Under the pieces are notes generated by a model. That model was not told the origin of the DNA. It ran no database searches and saw only the letters and a list, made by a program, of their open reading frames with translations. A stretch of 64,000 bases of DNA from Rhizodiscina lignyota (Eukaryota; Ascomycota; Dothideomycetes; Aulographales; Rhizodiscinaceae). Where the stretch lies: the NCBI GenBank assembly GCA_010015805.1, contig ML978136.1, positions 248,001 through 312,000 of the forward strand, written 5' to 3'. Below are positions 1 to 11,290 of this stretch, piece after piece (the stretch's first letter is position 1; every line of letters starts with the position of its first letter). The position numbers were made by a program, and so were the translations under genes.

Positions 1-2479
1 ATTGCAACTCCTCCGTCGACTCGAAGAACGCTGAGGCACGTGAACAAATACACAGGGTTGCGCAGCTTCTCCGGAAGCTCTATTGACATGACTTCCGTAT
101 CTCCAACGAGTCAATCACACAGGAGCTCGCTGAATTCGGACGATGCAGCAGCAAGAAAACTCAACCACAAGAGAGCCAGTATCGGAGAAAAGCGAAACCT
201 AGATAGTATTGGATCCGAGTCAGATAATACACTGCCCCCGCCGGAGTTGCGTCGTCCGTTGAAGCATCATCGGGACTACAGTCACGTAAGTCAAGCACAA
301 CTCGAATTATCGTGGTGCGCTTCAGAAGCTAATTTCATGTCTTTAGTTGCGACCAAATACGGCTTCATCGTCTTCCACAGCGCCCCAAATAGACTCGTCA
401 CCGCAAAAGCTGCGCAAAGTTGGTGAATTCGAAAGTTCCCCAAGGACCTCTCAATTGACGGGCTCGACAACTCTAGACCAAAACGGTATGGCGCTGATCC
501 AGGACTCCAACTCGCAACCCTCGTCTCCAAGAACAGCGCGGAGAATACTGGAAGGCGGGCCTAGAACATCGCCGAAGGTGCTTCAGACAGAGAAGCCAGT
601 AGTCATTCGGAAACCAGTCAGGACTGAAGTGAAAGCCCATGGGCCAAAGCCAGAGAAGCTCAATCTCGGCCCTTTTCCGATCACTCCAGACCCACCATCT
701 CCTGTTCGTGGCCGTACGACGTCTCAGTCTTCAATCGAACCACGGACGCATCTGCAGCCGCTCTTACCACCTCATTCACGTTCGCGGACCCGCAGCGTTC
801 GTCCCCGTGAAACATCGGACACGTCGAATGCTTCTGAGGAAAGTCGACGCGTGAGCTTCGATAATACATCGATTCCGAACGAGCATTTTGAGTATATCAC
901 GAGAAAGAGTGGGGATAGTCGACGCTCCACCATTCATACTCTTGATGAAGGTAGTCACAATGGGCCGCAGACGCCTCACTTGTATCCCCCCGTTACTCCA
1001 TTGAGTATGAGTAGCATGCGCTCTGAAGTACCTGAAGTCAGCGAAGCCAAAACGATAAACATATATCCACACAATAATCACAGCTTGCTGGTCATTCAAC
1101 ACGGGGGATCTCCAACCGAAGCAGCGCAAAAGGAGACTGTTCAGGCGCCTGTCGAGCCAATATCTGCTCAGAACAATACGGAAGCAGTGCATGTTCAGGA
1201 GAACGGAACACCGCCAATGCCGTCCGATCTCCACCGTGCAATTGACGCAATTGAAGGCTCAGCAACCCCTACTCCTCCATTAGTACCAGTGGCGACGTCG
1301 TCACGAACAGAAGAGATATTGCACCTCACGCCTCCCCTCTCGGCGCACGAACAGCATCCGCCACAGGCACCTCAATTACTCGTTCAACCGTCTACACCGC
1401 CAGCTAACGCGCAGTCCTTTGCGGAAGTAGACTCACCGCTTCGAAATCCGCGGAAGCCGCCTCAGCCACCAGCCGTCAAATTGATCCCTCCGACGCCATT
1501 CTCGGAGCTGGACAATCCACTTGATTCTGCTGGCTCTCATGTTGCTCCTCAAGCGCCTGTTCGCCGGTTAAGTCTAAAGCAACGCGCTCGGCGGTACAGC
1601 GACTCGTTCATCCAGCCTATTCTCAGCCGGAGCGGTTCACTGAAACGGAATCTCAGCATCAAGCAGAGCAAGAGGCCGATCACTGCTGACGAGCAGGAGC
1701 GGGTGAGAGATACCCGTCTGCATCCGCTGTGGCGCCCAAGAGGATTCTGGGACGACTTTTCAGACAGCGACTCAGATGATGGTTTCTGGGGCGACGGCGA
1801 GATAGCGTACGCCGACGACGGCGTCGAGCATCGACTTCCTCAAGGAGGAGATACGAGCGATGTCAGAAGCCTCGAGCACGATCGAGGCAGAGGCGTGATA
1901 GGGAGATTTGGTTCAGTGCGGAAGGTCGTGATGGATGGGTTCCGTGGCAGTGGCGGCTTCCTTATCGGCAATTCTCTCGGCATGGAGAGAGCGGGCACCA
2001 ACAGGCGAAGACATCATGTCTCTCTTCCTGTGCGAATCCAGGGCCGTGTAGGCAATGGCGCTGTGGCGCCTGTGGGGATTGCGCGAATCGCGAGGGTCAA
2101 CCCGCCTAGCCATATCAACGACTACGGCGGCGCTGCTGCGGCACATCATAGTGCGGCGCCACGTCCGAACGGTGATGCAGCGGTTGGACCAGTTTCGCAC
2201 AACACGACCCAGCCGCTCTCAGTCCGCTCGCGTTCCGGATCGCGATCTAGGTCGGGATCGACATCTCTGTCGAGTTTCCCTTCGAGCTACTCGTCCACCG
2301 GGAATTCGGCACGACGGAGCAAGAGCTGGAGAAGAAGTGTCAAGTTCCCCTTCCGCATTGAATACGTGGGATTCAGCGGGTTGGCGGAGCGGATGAGAGA
2401 GAAGAAGGCAGAGAAGAGGAGGGAGGAGATCAGGAAGAGCATTGGACGAGGGGTTCTGGTGCAAAATAGAGTGGCGTGA
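1..2479 (+). CDS. Large low-complexity protein of unknown function, 5' partial
   Basis: The reading frame is open from the first base, and the first in-frame candidate start is only a GTG, so the true start lies left of the window. A 61-bp intron (286-346, GTAAGT...TTAG) joins the two visible exons; about 805 residues are seen. Most of the protein is Ser/Pro/Thr-rich and disordered, with SPR/SPK-type phospho-sites. The only ordered-looking part is in the C-terminal half: a basic stretch (SLKQRARRYSDSF), then a Trp-rich acidic block (LWRPRGFWDDF, followed by DSDSDDGFWGDGE), then a Ser/Arg patch (SRSGSRSRSGS) and a lysine-rich end. I do not recognise a catalytic domain. A conserved fungal cytoskeletal or signalling scaffold is possible, but no function can be assigned. 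Confidence 0.8.
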
Positions 2480-3217
2480 GGGGAAGGAATGATTATCTGT
2501 TTTTTAATTAGCTGCGCCTTGGTTCAGCTTCTCGCTTGATTTGGGAAAATAGGGATAAACACGATGGGTAGGGATTCGCTAACGAATTGACGAGGTCATG
2601 AACACATATCGTGAGCGATGGGATCTTTGGTAACGGCAGACTTGCTTTGGGCCTTTTCTGGACATGGATTTTGCATGAGCGATTGTATAATATTGAATGA
2701 TATAATCCTTTGCCATACGCCTTTCACCCGCGACGATTGAATTTGTCGGCAATGTATCTCTTGTACTTGGGATAGTCACAGAGGGCAAAAGGAAATAAGA
2801 GCTCATCAGCTTACATTCCTTATATCATTCTTCGATTGTGTGTATATCATGGTTTTCGGTTTAATTCGTACATGAGAGTTTCACTTCTTCGGCACGATGG
2901 TAGAGTCGCTTGTCAAGTTGCAGCGCGCCTTTCGGCGGACTGCATCGAAGATTTATCAAAATCTAAGAAATATCTCCATAAAGGCACGAGCTAAGTCAAA
3001 CAACATCCAACGGTCTAAATCTATTAATACGCTCGATTCCGGATTGTGGTCGATCACCACGTATACTTTAGAGCCTCCATTTCTTCTCTTCAAGGGGTGC
3101 CAAGTGACCGAGGGACGTCCTAAGCAGGCAGCGTGCATACAGATCAAATCCTCTGAGAGCATCTGTCCCAAACCGCCTTCCCTCATAACGCTGCTGAATT
3201 CGACTATCTACCTAGAG
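2480..3217. other. Intergenic region
   Basis: Between the unknown protein and CGI121. It is fairly AT-rich, with no RNA gene or repeat seen. The last 321 bases are open in the CGI121 frame but do not look like family sequence. Confidence 0.6.
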
Positions 3218-4179
3218 ATGGAAGGTGCTTCAGACCGACAAGACACGTCAGTGTATGCCGACATAGAAACTATTCGACTCCCGTTTCTCGACGATTATCC
3301 ACTGTATATCGGACTCTTCAGCCATCTCAAAAACGCAACATTTCTACGGAAACAGCTCCTGGAAGGCAATCAAGACTTTGAATATGCGTTAATAGATGCG
3401 ACTTCGGTATATTCCAATATCACTCATTCATCTGTTTAATCTGAATCATTTTACGTATGTAATATGTCTAGTCTGCTGATATACAAATTTCAATTTCAGA
3501 TACTCTCGGTCAAACATGTGCTGGCAGCAGCATTTCGAGCCATCAATGATATGCTCCACGGACGATTGAGGAGTAGGAATGTGCACTCCGAGATAGTGTA
3601 CTCATTAGGTGCAAACAACAATGTGAGCAATTGTCTCCTCTGTTTCGTGTGACATGCAATTTTTGCCTGCGGCATTGAAGCCCTTAGTCAGGGGATTTTT
3701 TGTGCTGGCTTCTACGGATCCTTCGCGGGGATTTACTTAATATGGTTATAGACGTTGTGTCAAACATTAACTTGGGCGGCCGCCAGATCACAGACGCATT
3801 CCGCCATTTTGGGATTCTGGACAGCACAACAGCGCTTCTGGTAATCAAAGTTGGGCGAGCATCTAGTGATGCTGCCGTAACGCATGACTCTGTGTCTGCC
3901 CATCTCAGAGCAAACGTGGAAGGTCAGCTACTACCATTCAACGATGAGAATATCGTTGGGCTTTCCGACATGGCGAAGATACGGAAGCTTTACAAGATCA
4001 CCTCAGCGGATGCAGCCGGCAAAGGCGGAAAGAAGAAGGGCGCGAGGGCCGATGGGGCGACGAATGGAGTAAAGGCTGCGCTGGATGGTGGTGGAAAAGG
4101 AGGTCCGTTGACAGCGCAGGAGGAGAGGGTAGAGATGGAGGCCGTGATATTGGGGACGATGGCGATGAAAGGTTCGTGA
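3218..4179 (+). CDS. CGI121: KEOPS complex subunit Cgi121 (TPRKB family)
   Basis: Cgi121 binds the kinase Bud32 in the KEOPS/EKC complex, which makes the t6A37 modification of tRNAs and acts at telomeres. There are three exons, 3218-3406, 3500-3622 and 3787-4179, giving 234 residues. Family landmarks run in order across the joins: [15 protein letters not shown], then FEYALIDA near the end of exon 1, [14 protein letters not shown] and [11 protein letters not shown] in exon 2, and [11 protein letters not shown] with LLVIKVG in exon 3. ATG 3218 is chosen because family similarity begins a few residues later ([19 protein letters not shown]). The C-terminal third carries a Gly/Lys-rich insert ([12 protein letters not shown]) typical of fungal versions, before the final helix. 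Both introns have clear GT-AG ends; the second is long for this window (164 bp). Confidence 0.93.
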
Positions 4180-4909
4180 CGGGCTCCAGCTTGTACTGCA
4201 AGCGCCCGGCTTGATGTCGAAATAAACGACGTCTGAGATGAGTCGCCCGAAGGAGTTTCAGCCCCACAGCATGGATAGGGCGCTGCTTGAATTGGAACGC
4301 AGCACTAGATACACGTGCTCGCTGGGCCGCGTGCGGAGGGGGGCCTGGCGAAGCCGAAGAGCCAGATATGTGCTGGCTCGCGAGCTGCAAATGAGATCAA
4401 AAGACGGGGCTCGTCCTCCCTCAGTAACGTGTCATGCGCTCAATTGCTTCTCTCTCGCGACGCAACGACGAGTCTCGTGAACAAGTGCGATATTGCACGG
4501 CGCGCCGCTCACAAAGCATCGCCCTTTTGCATTCTTGGTCGGCCGAGTGGCACAAAGCAAGCAGGCAGGCAGGCAAGCCATTGACGAGAACACTCAGGTG
4601 GGGCTCCCTTAGCTGACGGCCGGGGGGAGAAATACTTAGACGCGCGCACATCATCGTCATCGCTTGAAACAACCTCCCCACGCCCACAACACTACCCACT
4701 CCCAAGGCCACAGCAGTGCCATCGTTGCCTGTGTCGAGCAGCACACACTAGCAGCGAGCCCAACCTCATGCTCCGAACATAGCATTCTCTCCCTTCCGAA
4801 TTGCAACGCCCTCCGCATCCGACGCACCCTTCCGCCGGCCGACTTCGCTGCCTCTCACGGCCGCCCCTATACCCACAGACTCAGTCGGCCTTAGGCTAAG
4901 CAGTCGAAA
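4180..4909. promoter_or_regulatory. Intergenic region and probable 5' leader of the OSH gene
   Basis: GC-rich, with CT-rich and CA-rich runs just upstream of ATG 4910, as in many fungal leaders. A short AGGC(AGGC) run lies near 4562-4576. No gene seen. Confidence 0.5.
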
Positions 4910-7112
4910 ATGTCGTTAAAGGAAAAGATGATGTCGTCACATAGGCGGCACTCGACTGCCAGTAAGACCACCTACACAGAGAGACGGGAGAGTCGTGCTT
5001 TGGAAGGCAGAAGCTAATGAAGCTCCTTGTAGGCTCCGCAGGCCACCGCTCATCCACGGACGAAACGAGAGATCCTGTAGCGAATGGAGAGGATGAAACT
5101 GTCGTCGACGAGCAGCAGGGCAACAGTACGCAAGACACCGGGAATTCGAATGCGCCTCCTCGCTGCAGCCTACTGACGAGGAGCCACAGTTCTAACGCAC
5201 ATTATATCGCAACTAAGACCTGGAGCGGACTTGAGTCGCGTTACGTTGCCGACATTCATCCTCGAACCGCGCTCTATGCTAGAAAGAATAACAAAGTATG
5301 GGCCACCCTTTTCGGATTGAGCTTGTTCACGCGCTATGATTCTAACAAGGTTGCAATAGCTTCATGGCCCATCCAGAAACGCTACTGCCAATGCCTACGA
5401 TAGACGATCCGATAGAACGATTTGTTTCTGTAGTCAAATTCTACCTCAGTGGTTGGCACATCCGCCCTCCGTACGTTCCCCACAAGTACCTAGCTCACGA
5501 GGCTGCATCGAAATGATTGATTGTCTCAAATGGCAAAAGTTTTACTAACATGGAGAAACAGGGGAGTTAAGAAACCACTGAATCCCATCCTTGGCGAAAC
5601 GTTCACCTGCTATTGGGAATACCCAGACAAGACCCACGGATTCTACATCTCAGAACAAACATCCCACCACCCTCCAAAGTCTAGTTATTTCTTCATGGCG
5701 CCAGAACACAACATACGGATTGACGGTACGCTGAAGCCCAGAAGTAAGTTTCTTGGCAACTCGGCGGCAAGTATGATGGAGGGTCTGGCGGTCATGCGTT
5801 TCTTGAACAGGAACGAGAGATAGTGCGTATCCCATCAACCAGGTCTGTCTAGTTCAACACGTACTGATTACTGTTGGCATCAGTTTCATTACGCAGCCAA
5901 ACATGTACGCTCGCGGCATCCTCTTTGGCAAAATGAAGTACGAACTCGGCGACCACAGCTTCGTGCGCTGTCCGGAATTAGGCTTGGAAGCAGATATCGA
6001 GTTCAAGACAAAGGGATATTTCGGCGGCACATACAATGCGATTGGCGGATTCATCAAGGACAGCAAGAGTGGGAAGCAGTTGTTCGAACTGAGCGGTCTT
6101 TGGAGTAATGAAATGTTCATCAAGGACCTTTCGGTGCGTTACTCTTCAAGGTAGCCAATGGCGCTTATAAATCCATGCTAATAAGAAAGGCAAGAAGACT
6201 GCACACAAGACCCTCTTATTCTCCGTCACAGCTCAGGCACCGACATATCCCTTCGCACGGCCCATCAACGAGCAAGAAGAGCGCGAGTCGCAGCGCCTCT
6301 GGAAGAAGGTCACAGACGCGATTAAAAAGAAAGACCAAGACACTGCGACAGACGAGAAGACTCGCATCGAAGACATGCAGCGTGAAGAAGCTGCGAGAAG
6401 AGCGGACGAGGGTGTGGATTGGCGGCCACGGCTGTTCAGAGCAGTGCAGCCGGGAAAACTCGACGGAGAGGGAGAGGAGGCGCTAGACTGGGTCATAAAT
6501 GCGAAGATGTACGACCCATTTTCTCATTTTCAGCATCTATATTTGCTCGGCAAGCACTGACAGGGACGCAGAGACGCCAAGACCCCCGAAGAGCAAACGA
6601 AGCAGATCCTCGCCATCGCCCCCATCCTCCCCGGCCAAGCTCCCGATCGGCGCTTCTCCATCCCCGAGCACAAACCCTCGAAAGCCGCGGCTCACTCGCC
6701 GGATCTTATCGACGTAGGCGACGTCCCCGTCGGCGCGGACGGCGTCAAGCAGGCCATCGGAACTGACCGCGCACCCGCAGTCGCGATCCCCAGCGAGCGA
6801 GCAGAGCAAGAGCGCACGAAGGATATTGGATCCGCGCCGCCGCAGAAACTCCAAGACGATCTGATTGATTTCGGACAGCATGATGGCCCGTCGCCTCCGC
6901 AGGGAGGGGAGGCTAGGAAGGAAGGGCACGAGCCGAACCTTGGGCAGGGCGACATGCCGAAGGAGGGCGAGCCGGGCCACTCGCTTGTTCCGGTGATCGA
7001 GAAGTTGAAAGTTGGTGGAGGGAAAGGCGATGCGCCGCAGGGCATGGGGAAGTTGAGGAGGATGGATAGTGAGACGGAGGACTTTGATGAGTTTGTAGAC
7101 GCTGAGTCCTGA
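4910..7112 (+). CDS. Oxysterol-binding protein homologue, Osh6/Osh7-like
   Basis: Lipid-transfer protein of the ORP family; Osh6/7 carry phosphatidylserine to the plasma membrane in exchange for PI4P at ER contact sites. Eight exons give 578 residues: 4910-4961, 5033-5125, 5190-5295, 5360-5470, 5562-5822, 5884-6133, 6186-6508, 6572-7112. There is no PH or ankyrin domain. The ORD begins with [20 protein letters not shown] and [12 protein letters not shown]; the ORP signature EQTSHHPP is at about 152-159, preceded by [12 protein letters not shown]. The ORD ends with [10 protein letters not shown] near the exon 7/8 join. A disordered tail of about 180 residues follows, holding two LID motifs (DLIDVGD, DDLIDFG) and ending in EFVDAES, an FFAT-like motif after acidic residues. 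Exon 8 uses acceptor GCAG at 6571, the only one that keeps the frame. Confidence 0.92.
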
Positions 7113-7786
7113 GTACTCCGTATGGCGAGGCCCTTCATGAGGGGTCTGGGTTGACTGGGCCGTTTTAATGGAGGGGAACGAAGGCATGACGGAATGACGA
7201 CGACCGAGGAAGGAAAGACTTGTTCCCGGCATTGAGAGATCTGTGCGATGGAAGCCTCGAAGCCGCGCCTATACAGTGGTTTCGGGACACGGGCGTTGGG
7301 AGTTGCGAGAGGGATGGGAGTCCTCTCGACACATCAGTGTGCTCATACCTTATATTACCCCCTTTTTGGCATGGAGACATGATCAGATTACCCCATCCAT
7401 GTTGATGTTGATGAAAAATAAATCATACCTTTGAACACGCGCCTCTTGCAATCATCCAGAAAGCGCGGTGAAGACCGTTCGCGGCTGTGCCAAAGCAATA
7501 TCTATTCATACAAGTACAAGTGAAGTGTCACGGAAATTATCTCGGCGCTTGGCCCCTCCCCCCAAAATGCTATCAAGACAAGATACCGCGCCGTCGGTCA
7601 TGGCGCATAGCCTTCCTCTACATCCGCGTTTGAACGCTTTTTGATTTCCAAAAGACCCCATTGACAATCTTTTTTTATGGGAGCCGCGATTCCAATCCCA
7701 TTCCCAGCGCATGCTTCATGATATCATACCAATCCATTCATCGTTACGAGAAGTGCTCGCAGTGACAACTCCGTCCTCATCTCATC
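7113..7786. other. Convergent intergenic region
   Basis: 3' sides of the OSH gene and the SH3-protein gene. No gene, RNA or repeat seen. Confidence 0.6.
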
Positions 7787-9640
7787 TCACCTCCTCTTCC
7801 CACTCCCCGTGCGACTCGGCGGATCGCGACTCCGACTCCTCGCATCCCCCATCGGTAGGCTCCCTCGCCGCCCCTCCGACGCCACAGTGACAAGATCTTT
7901 CCTCGGCTCCAAATCATCCCTGCTCGTGCTGAACGTGCTGGTGATAGCAGGCTTATGTGTCTGCGTTGGCGTTCTGGCGGCCTCCTGCTCAACACGTGAC
8001 GCGCCAGACGCACTCGTCGAGGAAACGGGAGCGGGAACGTCGTCGACGCCGCTTTCCGGCGACGCGCTGGAATGCCGCGCCTCCTCCAGCACTTCGCCCG
8101 CATGCTCAGCGGTCGCAGAGCCGGGGTGCGGGTCGTCCAAGTCGGCGTCTTCACCCTCGCCGTCCCAGCCCTCCAGGTCGCGGAACAGCCGGACGTAGCT
8201 TTCGGGCACGAGGCCGCTCTCGCCCGTGCGCGGGTCCTGCGCGACGAGCCAGCCCTGCGAGAGGCGGTAGCTCACGAGGATGATCTGGCCCTCTGTGAGC
8301 GGGAGCTCGTTGTCGTTCTCGCGCTCGAAGTTGTACAGCGAGACGGCCTTGCCGTGGCACTCTTCGTCGGGGGAGGCGATGGAGAAGGTGTAGGTGAGCG
8401 AATGGCGGGATGGGTTGTCTGGGTCGTCGTCGGCGAGGTCGGAGTCGGGATGTGGGGAGTCGGTGTAGGCTTCAGGCTGGGAATGGACGTGGGAATGGAA
8501 GATGTGATGTGGAGAGTCGGCGAGGACGGGTGTGGAGTCTGAGTCGGAGGTTTCGTCTTCTGAAGACGCTTCCTCGGAGTCTGAGTATGTGGAGCTTTCG
8601 TGGAATGAGCGGCTGGGTAATGTCGTGCGAGATTCGCGCTTTTCACCACCCTCGACTTCGGTGTCTCGTTTTTTGCCTCTTTTCTTGCGCCGCTTGTTGG
8701 CTAGCGCGTCCTGCCCTTGCCCACCAGCGGCGACTTCTCTGCTCCTCGGTCTGCCTCGGCTTCGGTCGAATCCAACAATGTTGCTATGTTGCTTTCTATG
8801 GCCATGGGTGTGGGTGCTGATTACAGGGCTCTGGAGATCCTCGTCCTCGCTATATGGCGGACCGTCTCCACGCTTCCACGTCCAGCCTCCTGTCGCCGCG
8901 GAAGCTTGGTTTTCGTCTGCGAATGAGGTGTTCGGCAGCTTGAACGCACCTTCCGTTCGCGCGTAGTCATCGGCGCTGGGCCATCCCCCAGGACCGGCAG
9001 ACCAGTTCGAGCGGCCGCCGCCTTCCCATGATGGAACGGGATCTGACAATCTCCTGTTCGATTCGGACGCTGGAGTAGCGAGCTCTGAACTCTCTGGTGC
9101 CGGACCGTAGTGTAAAGGATGGAATGCTGGATATCCAAAGTCGCGTACTAGAGTGTACGGGAGAGACGAGTGGAAGAGAGGGAAAACGGTGCTGTGAGTG
9201 CGCGAACCTGATCTGAGGTTGGAGTTGGAATTTGTACGTGATGTTCTCGATGTGGTAGATAATGTGGAGAGACGGTTCGGATTATATGATTGTGACTGTC
9301 GCTTGGAGGCTGATGGCTGAGAGGCAGCAGATTGGGTAGACTGCCGCGACTTGGAGGACGATTTTGTTTGCTTGCCCGAGGGACGCCGCTGGGGTGATGA
9401 TGTGGCTAGCGGAGGTAGTTGTGAGAGCGCTGGATGCGGCCCAGGTGAGGAATGGCTCGGAAGCGCTGAAGGAGAAGGTGAGGTGTTGGTGGCTTGCGGT
9501 GAGAGTACTGCAGCCATGTTTTCGGTCTTGTCTCGTCTCTTCAAAGGCTCGTCCGCAGTGGTGTGAGAAGCGGAAGACGCGTCCTTGGGACGATGCGCCG
9601 TTGGACGTCGCCCGTCCGCGGGCCGGTCAGGGTCCGTCAA
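7787..9640 (-). CDS. SH3-domain protein, Nbp2/Skb5-like adaptor
   Basis: Single exon, 617 residues if the first ATG is used; the second Met (residue 42, genomic 9517) is an equally good start. Residues 1-130 are Ser/Pro/Thr-rich. Residues 130-430 are disordered, with a basic patch (NKRRKKRGKKRD), an acidic run (SDSEEASSEDETSDSDS) and a His-rich stretch. One SH3 domain lies at about 427-486: KAVSLYNFERENDNELPL with the ALYDY-equivalent, QGWLVAQDP with the conserved Trp, and GLVPESYVRLF. This single SH3 after an acidic DNPSRH...YTFSIASPDEE lead-in matches fungal Nbp2/Skb5. Nbp2 bridges phosphatase Ptc1 to Pbs2 in the HOG pathway in yeast. That partner set is family knowledge; nothing in this sequence proves it. 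Confidence 0.8.
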   Translation of the reverse strand: MTDPDRPADGRRPTAHRPKDASSASHTTADEPLKRRDKTENMAAVLSPQATNTSPSPSALPSHSSPGPHPALSQLPPLATSSPQRRPSGKQTKSSSKSRQSTQSAASQPSASKRQSQSYNPNRLSTLSTTSRTSRTNSNSNLRSGSRTHSTVFPLFHSSLPYTLVRDFGYPAFHPLHYGPAPESSELATPASESNRRLSDPVPSWEGGGRSNWSAGPGGWPSADDYARTEGAFKLPNTSFADENQASAATGGWTWKRGDGPPYSEDEDLQSPVISTHTHGHRKQHSNIVGFDRSRGRPRSREVAAGGQGQDALANKRRKKRGKKRDTEVEGGEKRESRTTLPSRSFHESSTYSDSEEASSEDETSDSDSTPVLADSPHHIFHSHVHSQPEAYTDSPHPDSDLADDDPDNPSRHSLTYTFSIASPDEECHGKAVSLYNFERENDNELPLTEGQIILVSYRLSQGWLVAQDPRTGESGLVPESYVRLFRDLEGWDGEGEDADLDDPHPGSATAEHAGEVLEEARHSSASPESGVDDVPAPVSSTSASGASRVEQEAARTPTQTHKPAITSTFSTSRDDLEPRKDLVTVASEGRRGSLPMGDARSRSRDPPSRTGSGKRR

Positions 9641-11290
9641 GGTGGACAGCGTGACAGACGGTGATGTTGGAGGTGGAGTTGGGAGAAGCAGCGACGCTTC
9701 GCCCTACAGACTGGCAGTCACGGGCAGCACTTCTTCCAGATGCTGCCCTTCAACAACGCGAGCCTGAGGGGTAGAGAAGTGGGTATAAGTGCGCCAGGCG
9801 TGACTTTAGCAGTGCACAGCGTGCAGAGTTTGCAGGCGCAAACAGAGCCTTGCCGGCGGCTGGCGACCGCGTGGTGCTGCGCGCAGGAGATGGGGAGTGT
9901 TTCGTTTTCTGCACGTCAGAGGCTCCCAATAGCGACACGCCTTCTCCTGAGCACTCCGCGATTTCCGATCAGTAAGGCTCGGGCGCGAATGCGGCTCCGG
10001 CGCAGATGCAGTTGGGGTCCTGTCTCGACTTGCGGCGGTTGTGTGGGCGCGCAGGAGAGAGGGAAGCGGATAGACGCCGGGGACGAGGGTGGAGGGCCAG
10101 CGCTTCAACCTCGGGCGCACTGCGAGAGGGCGGTGCAATGCCTGGCGGAGAGTTGTATTATAAACACAGTCGAGGGGGTCAGCGGGTGAGGAGTCGGGGG
10201 GAGTAAGAAGTGCAGGTCGCGCGCTGGTGGTTGGTCGGCAGCTCGGGCAAGGGCGCGAAGACGGGCGGCTAATCCAGGGCCACAGAGCGGACGCTTCGCG
10301 ATGCCAGCGGCGCTGCGAGGAGGCGTGCAGCAGAGCGTCGCGTCTTGTCAGGACAATGAGGGCGTTGTTCTCGTCCTCTTTGTTGCAATGTCGAGCGCCG
10401 TCTCGCCGGGCGAGGGTGCGTCTGGCGTGGAGTGGAGACTTGGGTTCCTTGGGCTGCGCTATTTTTGGAGCGTTTCAGAGTCTTGCGCCGAATTGAGGGC
10501 TGGCCGGGCTGCTGATGCCTGTCTGGGCCAAGGCGCGTGTGAGATTCGAGGTCCAGATGGTGAGATGTGAGATCTGGCCGGCGCCGGTGGCGACGTGCTC
10601 CTGTCCTGTATCAGATCTGGGCAGCAGTGGGGAGCAGCATGTATAGAAGGCGAGTACGTAGAAAGAGCAGGTGCCCCAGCCTGATCGCCTCTTTTGTTCT
10701 CGACGAGGAGGCGGTGGTTTCGTTTCACCATTGCTAGGCACATGCACCCAGCGTTACTCAACGTCCGGTCACGAGCGCTGCAATTCTCCGACCTCACTCC
10801 GTCCATATTGCTCCGAGCACCACCACCACCGAGATCCGCTTCGACAACGAGCCCAGCACTGTCAATGGAAGTCCTAGATTTCGTCAGTATTTGATCTTTC
10901 GCACATGTTCTTAATCTCTCCCTTGCGAAGTTGCAAGGGGCCTCACTCGCTCAGCCATGAGGTCAAAGCCTGTACACAGCATCAACTGGTAGGTGAGCTT
11001 GACATTGCGATACCACCATCACGCCCAACTGATGAAGATGATGAACATTATTCATTATGCAAACCTCATCGCCTCAATCTATTCGCTTCCTTGAAAGCCA
11101 CTGTCGTATTTCCTCACTCAATGATACACCACCCAGAAGTGGTGGCTGCGGCACAGCGTCCTCGAGTTTCATATGCAGGGACAGATAGTCCAAGGAGAGG
11201 CCGCCTTGTAGCCTTGAAAATCTCCATTTTAGCCTTCGTTGTGAATGAATCCGTCCGCTTGCTTCTCTCATTTTTGCCAATGTCTACCTA
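9641..11290. promoter_or_regulatory. Long divergent intergenic region between the SH3 gene and the laccase-like gene
   Basis: About 1.65 kb. The left 1.1 kb is GC-rich with CpG-rich runs; the right 0.4 kb is AT-richer and ends in a leader before ATG 11291. A TATTATAAACAC TATA-like stretch is near 10152. Many open frames occur, but none has a domain, a good start or a splice pattern. Confidence 0.5.

Noticed and set aside
2897-3217. In-frame upstream extension of CGI121 (107 codons)
   Set aside because: Family similarity starts just after ATG 3218; the extension has no homology features and would make the protein abnormally long.
6537-7232. 231-codon antisense frame under the OSH gene
   Set aside because: Mirror of the low-complexity OSH tail; no start context or domain.
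9740-10806. Several 100-150-codon frames in the GC-rich promoter
   Set aside because: Typical of GC-rich non-coding DNA; no domains, no splice support, both strands equally open.
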